Shown here: one piece after another, positions 32,333 through 41,027 of the stretch
Layout of the letters: every line of letters begins with the position of its first letter
How positions within the stretch are numbered: position 1 is the first letter of the stretch
From: ZC4RG29 sp035304385
GTDB lineage: Bacteria; Bacteroidota; Bacteroidia; Cytophagales; Cyclobacteriaceae
Assembly (NCBI GenBank): GCA_035304385.1
Contig: DATGQD010000036.1
Span: 1-64,000, forward strand
Direction: 5' to 3'
Length of the DNA: 64,000 bases
Made by a program: the position numbers and the translations under genes
Notes under the pieces: model-generated
Databases searched by the model: none
The model's input: only the letters and a program-made list of their open reading frames with translations
What the model was told of the DNA's origin: nothing

Positions 32333-33640
32333 ATGAAGCTCGTCAAATTCCAGGGAGCCATTGCTTTTGTGCTCCTGTGCATTACACTCGCTCCTGCACA
32401 GCAAACTTATACACCGACCGACGAGAACCTCAAAGCCCGTGAATGGTTTCAACAGGCGCGTTTCGGCCTCTTCATTCACTGGGGCGTCTATAGTGTGCTG
32501 GGTGACGGCGAATGGGTTATGAACAACCAGCAGATTCCCATCGAGAAGTATGAGAAGCTGCCGGCATTCTTCAATCCGATTGAATTCAACGCGAAAGAAT
32601 GGGTCGACCTGGCGCGCGAGGCCGGGATGAAATACATCACGATCACCAGTAAGCATCACGATGGATTTGCCATGTTCGATAGCAAGGTATCCGACTACGA
32701 CATTGTCGAGCGCACGCCTTATAAAAAGGATGTGCTGAAGATGCTGGCCGACGAATGTCATCGGCAGGGTATTAAACTGTTCTTTTACCATTCCCAGCTC
32801 GACTGGCATCATCCCGATTATTATCCAAGGGGCCGCACCGGCGGGCATACCGGGCGTCCCGACAGCGGTAACTGGGACCGGTATCTCGATTATATGGATG
32901 AACAGCTCACGGAACTGCTGACCAACTACGGAGAAATCGGCGGAATCTGGTTTGACGGCATGTGGGATAAGCCCGACGCTGACTGGCGGTTGGAAAAAAC
33001 GTATGCACTGATTCACAAGCTACAGCCTGCGGCCCTCATCGGCAGCAACCATCACCTGCCGCCCTTTCCCGGTGAGGACTTCCAGATGTTCGAAAAGGAC
33101 TTGCCGGGACACAATACAACCGGCTTCTCCGGCGATTCGAAAATCGGAAATCTACCGCTGGAGACCTGTGAAACCATTAACAATTCATGGGGCTTCAACC
33201 TCATGGATAACCGGAACAAATCCATAAAAGACCTTATCCAGTACCTGGTGAAGGCTGCAGGTTACAATGCTAACTTTCTGCTAAACGTTGGCCCTATGCC
33301 GAATGGCAGGATCCAGCCCGATCACGTGACGATGCTGAAGCAAATGGGTGAATGGCTGGAAAAGAACGGCGAAACGATCTACGGAACCCAGGGAGGACCA
33401 GTCTCTGCCCGCAACTGGGGCGTTACCACTCAAAAGGGAAACAAAGTGTACGTGCATATACTCGACTGGCAGGACGAGTCGTTCCTCCTTCCCGCATGGG
33501 GTAAAAAAGTCCGGTCAGCCAAAATGTTCGCGTCTGGTACCCCGGTGAAGTTCACGCAAAACAATTTTGGCATCGCGCTCAATATTCCGAAAGGACACAT
33601 GGATGAAATTGACACCATCGTGGAGCTCGAAATGCGCTGA
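32333..33640 (+). CDS. Alpha-L-fucosidase, GH29 (secreted)
   Basis: Retaining glycosidase that releases L-fucose from glycans. The 435-residue protein starts with a Sec signal (MKLVKFQGAIAFVLLC, cleaved after PAQ). GH29 hallmarks are RFGLFIHWGVYS, TSKHHDGF, and the nucleophile Asp208 in IWFDGMWD. Near the end YNANFLLNVGPMPNG is a family signature. ATG 32333 is chosen because it opens on the signal peptide; the frame is open for 57 codons upstream over the divergent pepP start. A second, lipoprotein GH29 lies 9 kb away. Confidence 0.94.
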   Translation: MKLVKFQGAIAFVLLCITLAPAQQTYTPTDENLKAREWFQQARFGLFIHWGVYSVLGDGEWVMNNQQIPIEKYEKLPAFFNPIEFNAKEWVDLAREAGMKYITITSKHHDGFAMFDSKVSDYDIVERTPYKKDVLKMLADECHRQGIKLFFYHSQLDWHHPDYYPRGRTGGHTGRPDSGNWDRYLDYMDEQLTELLTNYGEIGGIWFDGMWDKPDADWRLEKTYALIHKLQPAALIGSNHHLPPFPGEDFQMFEKDLPGHNTTGFSGDSKIGNLPLETCETINNSWGFNLMDNRNKSIKDLIQYLVKAAGYNANFLLNVGPMPNGRIQPDHVTMLKQMGEWLEKNGETIYGTQGGPVSARNWGVTTQKGNKVYVHILDWQDESFLLPAWGKKVRSAKMFASGTPVKFTQNNFGIALNIPKGHMDEIDTIVELEMR

Positions 33641-33734
33641 AAACCCACATTTCACACCTCCCTACGGCACGACGACACCGTGCAGTATTTCTGCAGCTTT
33701 CCGTAGACCGGGAAGTTTATTCTTGCTAACTTAT

Positions 33735-33838
33735 ATACACCCCTGAGGGAGGCTATCCTGAAGGAGACTTTGCCCTGAAGGAGGCTATGCCCCTCCAGGA
33801 CGTGCCCCTTCAGGACGGGGGCCCTGAAGGGAGGAATT
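33735..33838. repeat. CCTGAAGG-based degenerate repeat with 9-bp hairpin
   Basis: Several degenerate units of about 16 nt (CCTGAAGGAGGCTATG type) occur in direct orientation, followed by inverted copies (CCTTCAGG). The last inverted pair forms a perfect hairpin, CCCTTCAGG/CCTGAAGGG with an 8-nt loop, at 33806-33831, ending 20 nt before the start codon of the orphan binding-protein gene. It may affect translation or transcription of that gene, or simply be a mobile small repeat. Confidence 0.7.
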
Positions 33839-33851
33839 TAACACTATTGTC

Positions 33852-34844
33852 ATGAAAACCAGGATAACGTTTATCTGTGCGGTGGTGTGGTTGGCTGCGA
33901 TACAACTGCACGCACAGCGGATAGGTTTGCTTATGGACAGTTACGTGGTCGATCGCTGGTACCTGGACCAAAAGCTGTTCACGGAACGCGTCAAAGCGTT
34001 GGGCGGCGAGTGCGTTGTAGAAGTGCCCTACGGCGACCCTGACGAACAGGTGAGGCTGGGACAAAAACTAATCGACAGCGGCGTGGACGTGCTCGTCATC
34101 GTCGCAACTGACTCCCGCAAGGCGGCGGCGATAGTAGAGGCCGCCGACAAGAAAAAAATTCCGGTCATTTCATACGACAGGCTGATTCTCAGCGACGGAC
34201 TCGATTTCTATGTTTCCTTCAATAACACACGGGTAGGCAACCTTCAGGCGGAGTATGTGCTGAAGAAAGTGCCGCGGGGCAAATACCTCCTCGTCAACGG
34301 TCCGCCCACGGATTATAACGCGGTACTGTTTCGCAAGGGTCAGATGGAAGTCCTGCAGCCCCACATAGACGCGGGAGAGATCGAGATCGTGGCGGACATT
34401 GTCCTCAACGAATGGAGCGAGATCGAAGCGCTCATGCGCATCGACGAGCTATTCGCCACGACTACACTCAAGCCCGACGCGATCATCGCTGCCAACGACG
34501 CGCTTGCAACTGGTACACTTCAGGCTATGCCCGCTGATCTGTTGGGACGCGTGATCGTCACCGGACAGGATGCCGAGCTTATGGCGATCCGGAATATTAT
34601 TTCCGGTAACCAAACCATGACGGTGTACAAGCCCATACGGGAACTAGCGTATCGTGCTGCTGAAGTGGCCATGGATTTTGCCCGCGGAAAGAAGCCGAAG
34701 AAGGCAACACGATTGAAAACCGAAGACGTGAACGTAGACGCGATATTACTCAACCCTGTCGTGGTCGACAAGCAGAACTACAAGACAACGGTCGTGCAGG
34801 ACGGACACGTCTCCATGTCGGAGTTGCACAGCAACGTCCGATAG
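33852..34844 (+). CDS. Orphan periplasmic sugar-binding protein (XylF/PBP1 type)
   Basis: A 330-residue periplasmic-binding-protein type 1 with a Sec signal (cleaved near LHAQ). IGLLMDS, the VDVLVIVATDS strand, IPVISYDRLI and AIIAANDALATGTLQA resemble the D-xylose-binding protein XylF. There is no lipobox, DNA-binding domain, permease or ATPase gene nearby, so it is not part of a visible ABC operon. It could serve a remote transporter or deliver a sugar signal to a sensor. Upstream lies a repeat hairpin. Confidence 0.8.
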   Translation: MKTRITFICAVVWLAAIQLHAQRIGLLMDSYVVDRWYLDQKLFTERVKALGGECVVEVPYGDPDEQVRLGQKLIDSGVDVLVIVATDSRKAAAIVEAADKKKIPVISYDRLILSDGLDFYVSFNNTRVGNLQAEYVLKKVPRGKYLLVNGPPTDYNAVLFRKGQMEVLQPHIDAGEIEIVADIVLNEWSEIEALMRIDELFATTTLKPDAIIAANDALATGTLQAMPADLLGRVIVTGQDAELMAIRNIISGNQTMTVYKPIRELAYRAAEVAMDFARGKKPKKATRLKTEDVNVDAILLNPVVVDKQNYKTTVVQDGHVSMSELHSNVR

Positions 34845-34854
34845 TTCACAGCGC

Positions 34855-35307
34855 CTATTGATTTACCTCGTCGGTGCCGATGTAGTTAAGGATAACGAAC
34901 GTTACGAGAAGTCCGGAGAAGACTCCTTCGAGCGCTACGATAAACGCGGCAATGTAAGCGTTCAGGTATCTTCCCATGGGTTCACCTTCGATGATGGCCT
35001 GCATCATACTGCTATCGACCTTCATATAGACGAAAAGGAAAATGGCGAACAGAACCGATCCGATGGTGGCGGTGGTAAAACCTGTAATTAACGCGCGAAA
35101 GTAATTGAGTTGGTCTTCGTTGACTTCTCTGAGTTTTTTCAGCGCGAAATAAACGCCGATCACGAGGATCGCCAGGTTCAGCAGCCGCAACTCCACGTTG
35201 TGCGCCAGGTTGAGGAGCTTCATCAGAATGAAGTACGCGATGAGGCCGGCTGCAATCCGCAGTCCATAGGCTTCCGGAATCCGTCTTGGGTCGTTGAAGA
35301 AACTCAT
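34855..35307 (-). CDS. DUF4199 integral membrane protein
   Basis: A 150-residue inner-membrane protein with about four hydrophobic segments (roughly 16-36, 42-57, 76-96 and 115-140) and the pattern RALITGFTTATIGSVLFAIF that I associate with DUF4199. Proteins of this family are common in Bacteroidota; no activity is known. It converges on the binding-protein gene with 10 nt between stops. Confidence 0.72.
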   Translation of the reverse strand: MSFFNDPRRIPEAYGLRIAAGLIAYFILMKLLNLAHNVELRLLNLAILVIGVYFALKKLREVNEDQLNYFRALITGFTTATIGSVLFAIFLFVYMKVDSSMMQAIIEGEPMGRYLNAYIAAFIVALEGVFSGLLVTFVILNYIGTDEVNQ

Positions 35308-35431
35308 GAGGTTTAGGGGGTTGGTGTCCTTCTAATTTTTAAATTTTACGAGACAATTGCAAACCGTTTCGATTCAATAAATTTTATACCTTTCAGATTC
35401 TCACGCTGCGAGGATTCACGACAAAAAATAG

Positions 35432-36427
35432 ATGAAGAAAGTGATACTTGCCGGGCTGCTGGTATTGGCTGCGGTGATCGCAGGCGCCAGCTACTTGCTA
35501 CCCGAACGGTTCGTCAAGGAAGAGACAACCGACGTCGCAGCGCCCGCATCTTACCTCTACGAAGAATTAAACGATCTCGAACGATGGCCGCGATGGTCAT
35601 ACTGGTTTGACGAAAACACGGCGATAACCTACGGTGATAAACGTGCGGGCATCACGGCGCACTGCACCTGGAAGACCGGCGCAGGACCCGGCACCGCCAC
35701 GCTGGCGGCACACAAAAGAGATGAAATGGTGCGTGCTAACCTGGAGTTCAGTACAGGCACCGCCAGGTACGAGTTCACGTTAGTGCCTGACACTGTGATT
35801 GCAAACCAGACACAACTCACCATCAAAGCGGAGGTAACCACCAGCGACGACAACAGCATCTGGAGACGCTGGAAGCGGTATTTCCTGGCACGGCAACTCA
35901 CATCATCGCTTACGCATAATATCGCCACGCTGAAACGTGTCGCTGAGTCCAAACCCATATTTGACAATATCACGGAGGAACTACTGGCTCCGGCTTATTA
36001 CGTCAGTGTCAAAAGTAAACGGCAACCTGGCGCACCGGCAGAGCAGGTTCGTACACTGCATGCACAGGTTATGCGCGCTCTGAAAAGCGTAGGCTCGAAG
36101 GCTGCCGGTCATCCGTTATGCCTGTTCAGCGACTCCTCCGCTATCGAATTTGGCGTACCGATCGAACCCGATGCGCGGGTGCCAGACCCATACTCGGTAA
36201 ATCAACTCTACAGCGGACCTGCCATCCGCGGAATCGACAACGGCGGCTACGAAGACATTACCGATACCCACAAAGAAGTACAGCGATACATTCAATACAA
36301 AGACTATGTAATCAACGGGCCGCCCTGGGAAGTGTACAACACCGACCCCGCTGAAGACCCGTCCACGTGGACCACAGAGGTCTACTACCCTGTTACAACG
36401 AAAGAGGACGTACACGATACCTTATGA
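35432..36427 (+). CDS. Membrane-anchored SRPBCC protein with GyrI-like effector domain
   Basis: A 331-residue protein with an N-terminal hydrophobic anchor (about 2-23). Residues 30-180 resemble a START/SRPBCC (polyketide-cyclase-like) domain, with VAAPASYLYEELNDLERWPRW at its start. Residues 195-331 resemble a GyrI-like small-molecule-binding domain (AYYVSVKSKRQPG and the final YPVTTKEDVHDTL). Both domains bind hydrophobic or cationic ligands; here they are probably periplasmic or membrane-attached. The specific ligand is unknown. Its stop overlaps the next start as ATGA. Confidence 0.68.
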   Translation: MKKVILAGLLVLAAVIAGASYLLPERFVKEETTDVAAPASYLYEELNDLERWPRWSYWFDENTAITYGDKRAGITAHCTWKTGAGPGTATLAAHKRDEMVRANLEFSTGTARYEFTLVPDTVIANQTQLTIKAEVTTSDDNSIWRRWKRYFLARQLTSSLTHNIATLKRVAESKPIFDNITEELLAPAYYVSVKSKRQPGAPAEQVRTLHAQVMRALKSVGSKAAGHPLCLFSDSSAIEFGVPIEPDARVPDPYSVNQLYSGPAIRGIDNGGYEDITDTHKEVQRYIQYKDYVINGPPWEVYNTDPAEDPSTWTTEVYYPVTTKEDVHDTL

Positions 36428-36714
36428 CATTCACTGAATTCAAAGATTCACTCGAACATACCGAACCTCCGAATCAAGGTGGCGAACTGCTTCGCGCGTT
36501 GTGGTTTGACGGCAAGGGCGACTGGCACAAGGCGCATACGATCGTTCAGGACATCGAATCCTCCGACGCTGCCGCCATTCACGCGTATCTGCACAGGAAG
36601 GAAGGCGACCCCGGCAACGCGGCCTACTGGTACCGGCGCGCGGGACGTGGCGTGCACCAGGGCACGCTGGAGGAAGAATGGCGGGAACTCGTTGAAAAAG
36701 AATTGAACGACTGA
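36424..36714 (+). CDS. Conserved hypothetical protein, 96 residues
   Basis: Starts at the ATGA overlap with the SRPBCC-GyrI gene and is therefore translationally coupled to it. The protein is short, helical and soluble: ELLRALWFDGKGDWHKAH, then IESSDAAAIHAYLHRKEGD and NAAYWYRRAGRG, which reads like a degenerate TPR or Sel1-like helical pair. I recognise it as a type of small conserved bacterial protein, without function. An upstream in-frame start would add 19 residues inside the previous gene and is unlikely. Confidence 0.72.
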   Translation: MTFTEFKDSLEHTEPPNQGGELLRALWFDGKGDWHKAHTIVQDIESSDAAAIHAYLHRKEGDPGNAAYWYRRAGRGVHQGTLEEEWRELVEKELND

Positions 36715-37032
36715 TAGTGCGTTCGATGGCGTCACCATCGGCTCCCCTGGAAAAGGTAGGGAGCGCCATGGTGCCGGCAAGCGCGACGAACGATTGGAGG
36801 GCTGGTCTGCGTGTAAGGGCCTTTGTCTTCTTTTTCGGCTGGTTCATAGTTGCGGTATTGGGTCCGGTGCCCCGGGGTGCGTGCCGCCGGATGGCTGTTT
36901 TAAGGAGGGAATTCTTCCCTGTGAAGCGTCACGGATTGTGATAATCGGCGTTGCTGCGGGGCATTCGCTCCTCCGTATTGAAAAAATTGTGTAGAATTGA
37001 AGCCGGTTTTGTGAATTCAAAGCATCCCTCTC
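36715..37032. other. Intergenic region before the LacI-family gene, no gene seen
   Basis: No supportable coding sequence. A short frame beginning at 36717 has no start context and no recognisable motif. Near 36733-36772 a GCTCCC/GGGAGC inverted repeat follows the 96-residue gene and may help end its transcript. The AT-richer stretch 36975-37032 leads up to the LacI-family start; no clean promoter box was found. Confidence 0.4.
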
Positions 37033-38097
37033 ATGAATAAGAATATCAGGATCAAAGACATCGCGCAACTGGCCGGTGTCTCTGTCGGCACGGTCGATCG
37101 CGTCCTTCACAGTCGCGGTCAGGTCTCCCGTGAAGCGTACAATAAGGTGATGGAAATCCTGGAAAAGACAGGATACAAACCTAATCTTATTGCACGCACC
37201 CTCGGCTCCAACAAGACATACTTTATTGCGGCTTTAATCCCCGACCCTTCGCAGGATGAATACTGGGGCATGTCAGGTCAGGGCATTAAACACGCCGTAG
37301 AGGAATGGGAGCAATATGGAATACGAATTGAGCCTTATTACTTTGACCTCTACGATACGGCGTCGTTCCGGGCGCATGCTGAAAGGGTTCTCTCTGACAA
37401 CCCCGATGGCGTACTGGCAGCGCCCATCTTCAGCGACGAAGCAAGCCGCTTTTTCGAGGAGTGTCGCAGTCGGGAAATTCCGTTCGTAGTGTTCAACAAC
37501 AACATACCGGAAGCCCAGCCGTTGAGCTTTATCGGCCAGAACCTGCATCAAAGCGGCCGCGTCGCCGCTGAACTACTACACCTGAACCGCGAGCCGCCGG
37601 CACTTTTCGCCATCCTCCACATTTACGACGACATACATCGTTCTACCCACCTGTCCGAAAAGGAGCAGGGATTCAAAGATTACTTTGAGAACCTGAACCA
37701 CGGAAGCTTCCGGGTGATGAGTCGGGATTTGAACAACACCCACGAGGCTACGCTGAAAAATGAACTCACCGAGGTGATGGCACATCGCGATCTTAAAGGT
37801 ATACTCGTTACTACCTCAAAGGGCGCCAGCATCGTTTCATCTATGCTGGAGAAGCGCGGCAAGGACGATATCCGGCTTGTCGCATACGACCTGCTCAAGC
37901 AGAACCTTCATTATCTGAAGAAGGGCGTGATCGACTTTCTCATCAACCAAAATGTACGCCACCAGGCCTTCACGGGCGTGGGGCAATTGGCGAACAGCCT
38001 ATTGTTTAATAAGAAGGTTCCGGATACGTGTCTTTTCCCGCTGGAGATTATTACGCGACAAAATCTGGAGTCCTACCTGTCGGCTGATTTTCGTTAG
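37033..38097 (+). CDS. LacI-family transcriptional regulator
   Basis: A 354-residue regulator. The N-terminal helix-turn-helix IRIKDIAQLAGVSVGTVDRVLH (about 5-26) and hinge helix (NLIARTLGSNKT) are typical. The effector domain is a periplasmic-binding fold with AALIPDPSQDEYWG and GVLAAPIFSDEA, resembling regulators of pentose or aldohexose use. It faces the bile-acid-symporter-family permease across a strong terminator. In context it is the likely regulator of the fucoside/sugar-acid genes at 32-44 kb, but the effector is unknown. Confidence 0.9.
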   Translation: MNKNIRIKDIAQLAGVSVGTVDRVLHSRGQVSREAYNKVMEILEKTGYKPNLIARTLGSNKTYFIAALIPDPSQDEYWGMSGQGIKHAVEEWEQYGIRIEPYYFDLYDTASFRAHAERVLSDNPDGVLAAPIFSDEASRFFEECRSREIPFVVFNNNIPEAQPLSFIGQNLHQSGRVAAELLHLNREPPALFAILHIYDDIHRSTHLSEKEQGFKDYFENLNHGSFRVMSRDLNNTHEATLKNELTEVMAHRDLKGILVTTSKGASIVSSMLEKRGKDDIRLVAYDLLKQNLHYLKKGVIDFLINQNVRHQAFTGVGQLANSLLFNKKVPDTCLFPLEIITRQNLESYLSADFR

Positions 38098-38164
38098 GGA
38101 AAGGCCCCCTGCCCAGAAGTTTGAGGAAAATCTCCGCTCTAAAATTTGACAACGAAGGTTAAAA

Positions 38165-38204
38165 ACAAAGGGAGCGCAAAGTGTATTCTTTGCGCTCCCT
38201 TTGT
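38165..38204 (-). terminator. Strong terminator between the LacI-family and permease genes
   Basis: A perfect 17-bp stem (ACAAAGGGAGCGCAAAG and its complement) encloses a 6-nt loop. On the minus strand it continues into TTTTT, the classic intrinsic terminator for the permease gene at 38239. Located between convergent genes, it can also serve the LacI-family transcript from the other side, although the T-run there is weak. Confidence 0.92.
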
Positions 38205-38238
38205 CTTGTGAGGATGAGAGGTCGATTGCTTCAAAGCA

Positions 38239-39348
38239 TCATTTCGCCGACGCCGGCTCCTGCTGTTCTTCAGGAAGCGGCTTGGAACGCCACCACAGCG
38301 CCAGTGTCGAGCCTGTGATGTTCATGAGCGATCCGAATATCGCGGGGGCCAAACCTACGGTAGCGGCCTTGCCCAGCGTGTCCGCGGCGATACTGGACGC
38401 GAGTCCTCCGTTTTGCATACCCACCTCCAGCGCAATCGTCCGGCAATCCTGCTCAGGCATTCTGAAGAGTCTGCCTGCCCAGTATCCGAGAAGGTACCCG
38501 AACATGTTGTGTAACGATACGGCAAGTACCAGCATTAACCCCACAGCCATCAGGTCGTCCCTGCCCATCGCGATGATTACGATGAGAATTACAGCAATAC
38601 CGGCCATTGAAACCACGGGCATAATCGTGTTTAAAATCTTAAACCGGCTTTGCAGCGTATGATGGAATATCAGACCCAGGGCGATAGGAAGGATTACCAC
38701 TTTCACGATGTCAATAAACATGGCCCAATAGCTTATATCGATGAATTCGCCAGCCAAAATTTTCATGAAGAATGGGGTCATGATAGGCGCAAGGATTGTC
38801 GCTACGGCGGTGAGCGTGATCGAAAGTGCAAGATTAGCCTTGGCAAGGTACGACATGACGTTCGATGCCAGACCACTCGGGCAGCTTCCTATCAGAATAA
38901 TACCCGCTGCAATCTCGGGTGGGAATGAAAACATATTTGCTATGGTCCATCCGACGAACGGCATTATGGAAAATTGACAAAGCACACCCACAAATACACC
39001 TCTTGGCATTTTTATTACACGGCCAAAATCCCATAAGCTCAAAGTAGTTCCCATGCCGAACATGATGATCTGCAACAGTGGCGTGATCAGCTTTTTCAAC
39101 TCAAAACTTCCAACCGTGATGAAGTATTGTGGGAAATACATCGCGAGGCTTACCGAGGCGAAGATCACCATCGGGTAAGAGTAACCTTTGAGTAGCGGAT
39201 ATGCTCTTATGCCAATGGCAATCAGGATAAAGAATGAAACAAGGACCACGCCGGCCAGTTCATGCTTTCCGAGCAGGGTCGTGATCAGATAAATTACGAA
39301 CGCTACAAGCGCGATGAGGAATAGTACTTTTGAGGTTTTCTTCTCCAT
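38239..39348 (-). CDS. Bile acid:sodium symporter (BASS/SBF) family permease
   Basis: A 369-residue polytopic membrane protein with about ten hydrophobic segments. The SBF signature GSCPSGLASNVMSYLAKANLALS is present: GSCPSG and the Asn-rich crossover region are those of Na+-coupled BASS carriers. Family members carry bile acids, pyruvate and other organic acids. Downstream of a dehydratase and an RraA-type aldolase it is a good candidate importer of pyruvate or a keto-acid product; that is inference. ATG 39348 is chosen over an ATG 11 codons earlier, which lies in the terminator's T-run. Confidence 0.88.
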   Translation of the reverse strand: MEKKTSKVLFLIALVAFVIYLITTLLGKHELAGVVLVSFFILIAIGIRAYPLLKGYSYPMVIFASVSLAMYFPQYFITVGSFELKKLITPLLQIIMFGMGTTLSLWDFGRVIKMPRGVFVGVLCQFSIMPFVGWTIANMFSFPPEIAAGIILIGSCPSGLASNVMSYLAKANLALSITLTAVATILAPIMTPFFMKILAGEFIDISYWAMFIDIVKVVILPIALGLIFHHTLQSRFKILNTIMPVVSMAGIAVILIVIIAMGRDDLMAVGLMLVLAVSLHNMFGYLLGYWAGRLFRMPEQDCRTIALEVGMQNGGLASSIAADTLGKAATVGLAPAIFGSLMNITGSTLALWWRSKPLPEEQQEPASAK

Positions 39349-39387
39349 ATCAATAGGGGTAGGGGTTCGGGGAATAAGCATAAAAAC

Positions 39388-39422
39388 GCCTTGGCTGCCG
39401 ACCTTGAGTCAGCAACCAAGGC
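39388..39422 (-). terminator. Intrinsic terminator after the enolase-superfamily gene
   Basis: On the minus strand GCCTTGG-T-TGC-T-GAC pairs with GTC-G-GCA-G-CCAAGGC (15 pairs including two G-U) around a 5-nt loop, and is followed by GTTTTT. It separates the enolase-superfamily gene from the permease, so the permease may be expressed by read-through or from its own promoter. Confidence 0.88.
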
Positions 39423-39445
39423 ATTTCTATTGACGTATTAGCTTG

Positions 39446-40957
39446 TCAGCTCCACAGCCTGTCCCACGACCGGTCCACGTCCCATTCGGGCGTGGGCGCA
39501 AAATACTGTTTGTTTTCGGGATCCAGGTGCTTCTTGACTACATCTTCGTTTAACTCCACACCCAGACCCGGAGCTTCCGGCACCAGGGCGAAGCCCTTTT
39601 CAATCATCGGCTTCTTGTCCACCTTGCGCACGATGCTCTCCCAGTAGTCGAGGTCTACCGAGTGGTGTTCAAGGGCAACAAAGTTTTGTGTTGCCGCAGC
39701 ACAGTGGATGTTCGCCATGAAGGATACCGGTGTTCCGGCGAAGTGCATCGCCATGGCTATACCTTTTTCCTCAGCATAGTCACCGATCTTCTTCGTTTCC
39801 AGCAGCCCGCCCGACGTTGCCAGGTCAGGATGCACGATATCCACGGCGTGTGTATCGCAAAGCTTGATGAACTCTTCTTTCAGATAAATGTCTTCACCTG
39901 TGATTGTCGGCGTCTCCAGCGCCAGGGTAATCTGCTTCCACTGATCGGTAAGCATCCAGGGGATCAGGTCCTCCAGCCAGGCCAGACGATACTTCTCGCA
40001 AGCTCTTCCAAGACGGATTGCATTGTTGAGATCGAAGTGACCGTAGTGGTCGGAAGCGAGCGGAATAGTATACCCAATCTTATTGCGCACACGTTCGATA
40101 CGTTGCATCAGGATATCCAATCCCTTGTCGGTAATCTGAACCTGTGTGAGCGGGTGCAAGGCTGCGCCATACGACATCGGTTCATTCGTCCACTGCCGTC
40201 CGATCTCCCAGAAATTGCTGTTGACTACCGTGTCAGGGATATCTCTAAGCAATTCGATACCGAAGTCCATCTTCAGGAAGGTGAATCCCTCCTCGAAAAT
40301 CCGCTTGTTCACACGTGCCGAAAACTCATCTTCACTCCGTCCCTCCGGTGTGTCTGCGTACAGGCGGACCTTGTCTCTGTATTTTCCTCCAAGCAGTTGA
40401 TAACAGGGCACGTTATAAGCTTTGCCTACAATATCCCACAAAGCCATCTCAACGGCACAAACACCTCCACCCTGACGGGCATGAAAACCAAACTGCTTGA
40501 TCCGCTTGAATATCATCTCCACATTACAGGGGTTCATACCGAGGATGCGGCTCTTGAGGAACATGGCATAACGCCAGGATGCTCCGTCGCGAACTTCTCC
40601 CAGACCGTAGATGCCCTGGTTGGTATCGATCCGGATCACAGGACAGCGTGCATGACCATTCATGACAACGGCATACCGCATGTCGGTAATCTTAAGATCC
40701 GACGGTGCAGAATTGCGATTAACTTTCGAAGTGGCTTGCGCCAGGGTATCTTCCACGGGGCTGAACATGAATCCGCTCAGCATCAGTCCCCCCATACCCG
40801 CTTTCTTGAAAAATTCACGACGTCCATTCTCCGGGGTCTCGGGCTGGTCAACAGGGTCTGACGATCCTTGCCGTCCACCGGCTGCCTGCGTCACAACATG
40901 TTCTTCAGGCTCCTTCAATCCCAACTTCTCAAGAAATTTTTGTGATGGTGTTTTCAT
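39446..40957 (-). CDS. Enolase-superfamily (MR/MLE) sugar-acid dehydratase with TAT signal
   Basis: A 503-residue member of the mandelate racemase/muconate lactonizing group, which abstracts a proton alpha to a carboxylate; most such enzymes with this layout dehydrate aldonates or uronates. Mg ligands are Asp in ASDHYGHF, Glu in WLEDL and Glu in TGEDIYL; the base pair is Lys in FLKMDFG plus the DIVHPD/MAMHFAG Asp-His dyad. A twin-arginine motif RREFFKKAG sits near residue 46, after an unusually long hydrophilic leader. Start at Met 40957 or three codons earlier (40966). Likely co-transcribed with the RraA-type gene upstream. Confidence 0.87.
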   Translation of the reverse strand: MKTPSQKFLEKLGLKEPEEHVVTQAAGGRQGSSDPVDQPETPENGRREFFKKAGMGGLMLSGFMFSPVEDTLAQATSKVNRNSAPSDLKITDMRYAVVMNGHARCPVIRIDTNQGIYGLGEVRDGASWRYAMFLKSRILGMNPCNVEMIFKRIKQFGFHARQGGGVCAVEMALWDIVGKAYNVPCYQLLGGKYRDKVRLYADTPEGRSEDEFSARVNKRIFEEGFTFLKMDFGIELLRDIPDTVVNSNFWEIGRQWTNEPMSYGAALHPLTQVQITDKGLDILMQRIERVRNKIGYTIPLASDHYGHFDLNNAIRLGRACEKYRLAWLEDLIPWMLTDQWKQITLALETPTITGEDIYLKEEFIKLCDTHAVDIVHPDLATSGGLLETKKIGDYAEEKGIAMAMHFAGTPVSFMANIHCAAATQNFVALEHHSVDLDYWESIVRKVDKKPMIEKGFALVPEAPGLGVELNEDVVKKHLDPENKQYFAPTPEWDVDRSWDRLWS

Positions 40958-41027
40958 TAGGTTCATTTTAGGTGTAGCATTTTACTTATATGTTGCGATT
41001 CGACAGGTGTCATAGTGTGTTATTCGG

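Noticed and set aside
36717..36941. Short 74-codon frame after the 96-residue gene
   Set aside because: It has a GTG start directly after a stop codon, no signal or motif, and unusual Arg-rich composition; not distinguishable from chance.
39662..40861. A 399-codon plus-strand frame opposite the enolase-superfamily gene
   Set aside because: It lies entirely inside a gene with intact catalytic motifs on the other strand and shows no domain of its own.
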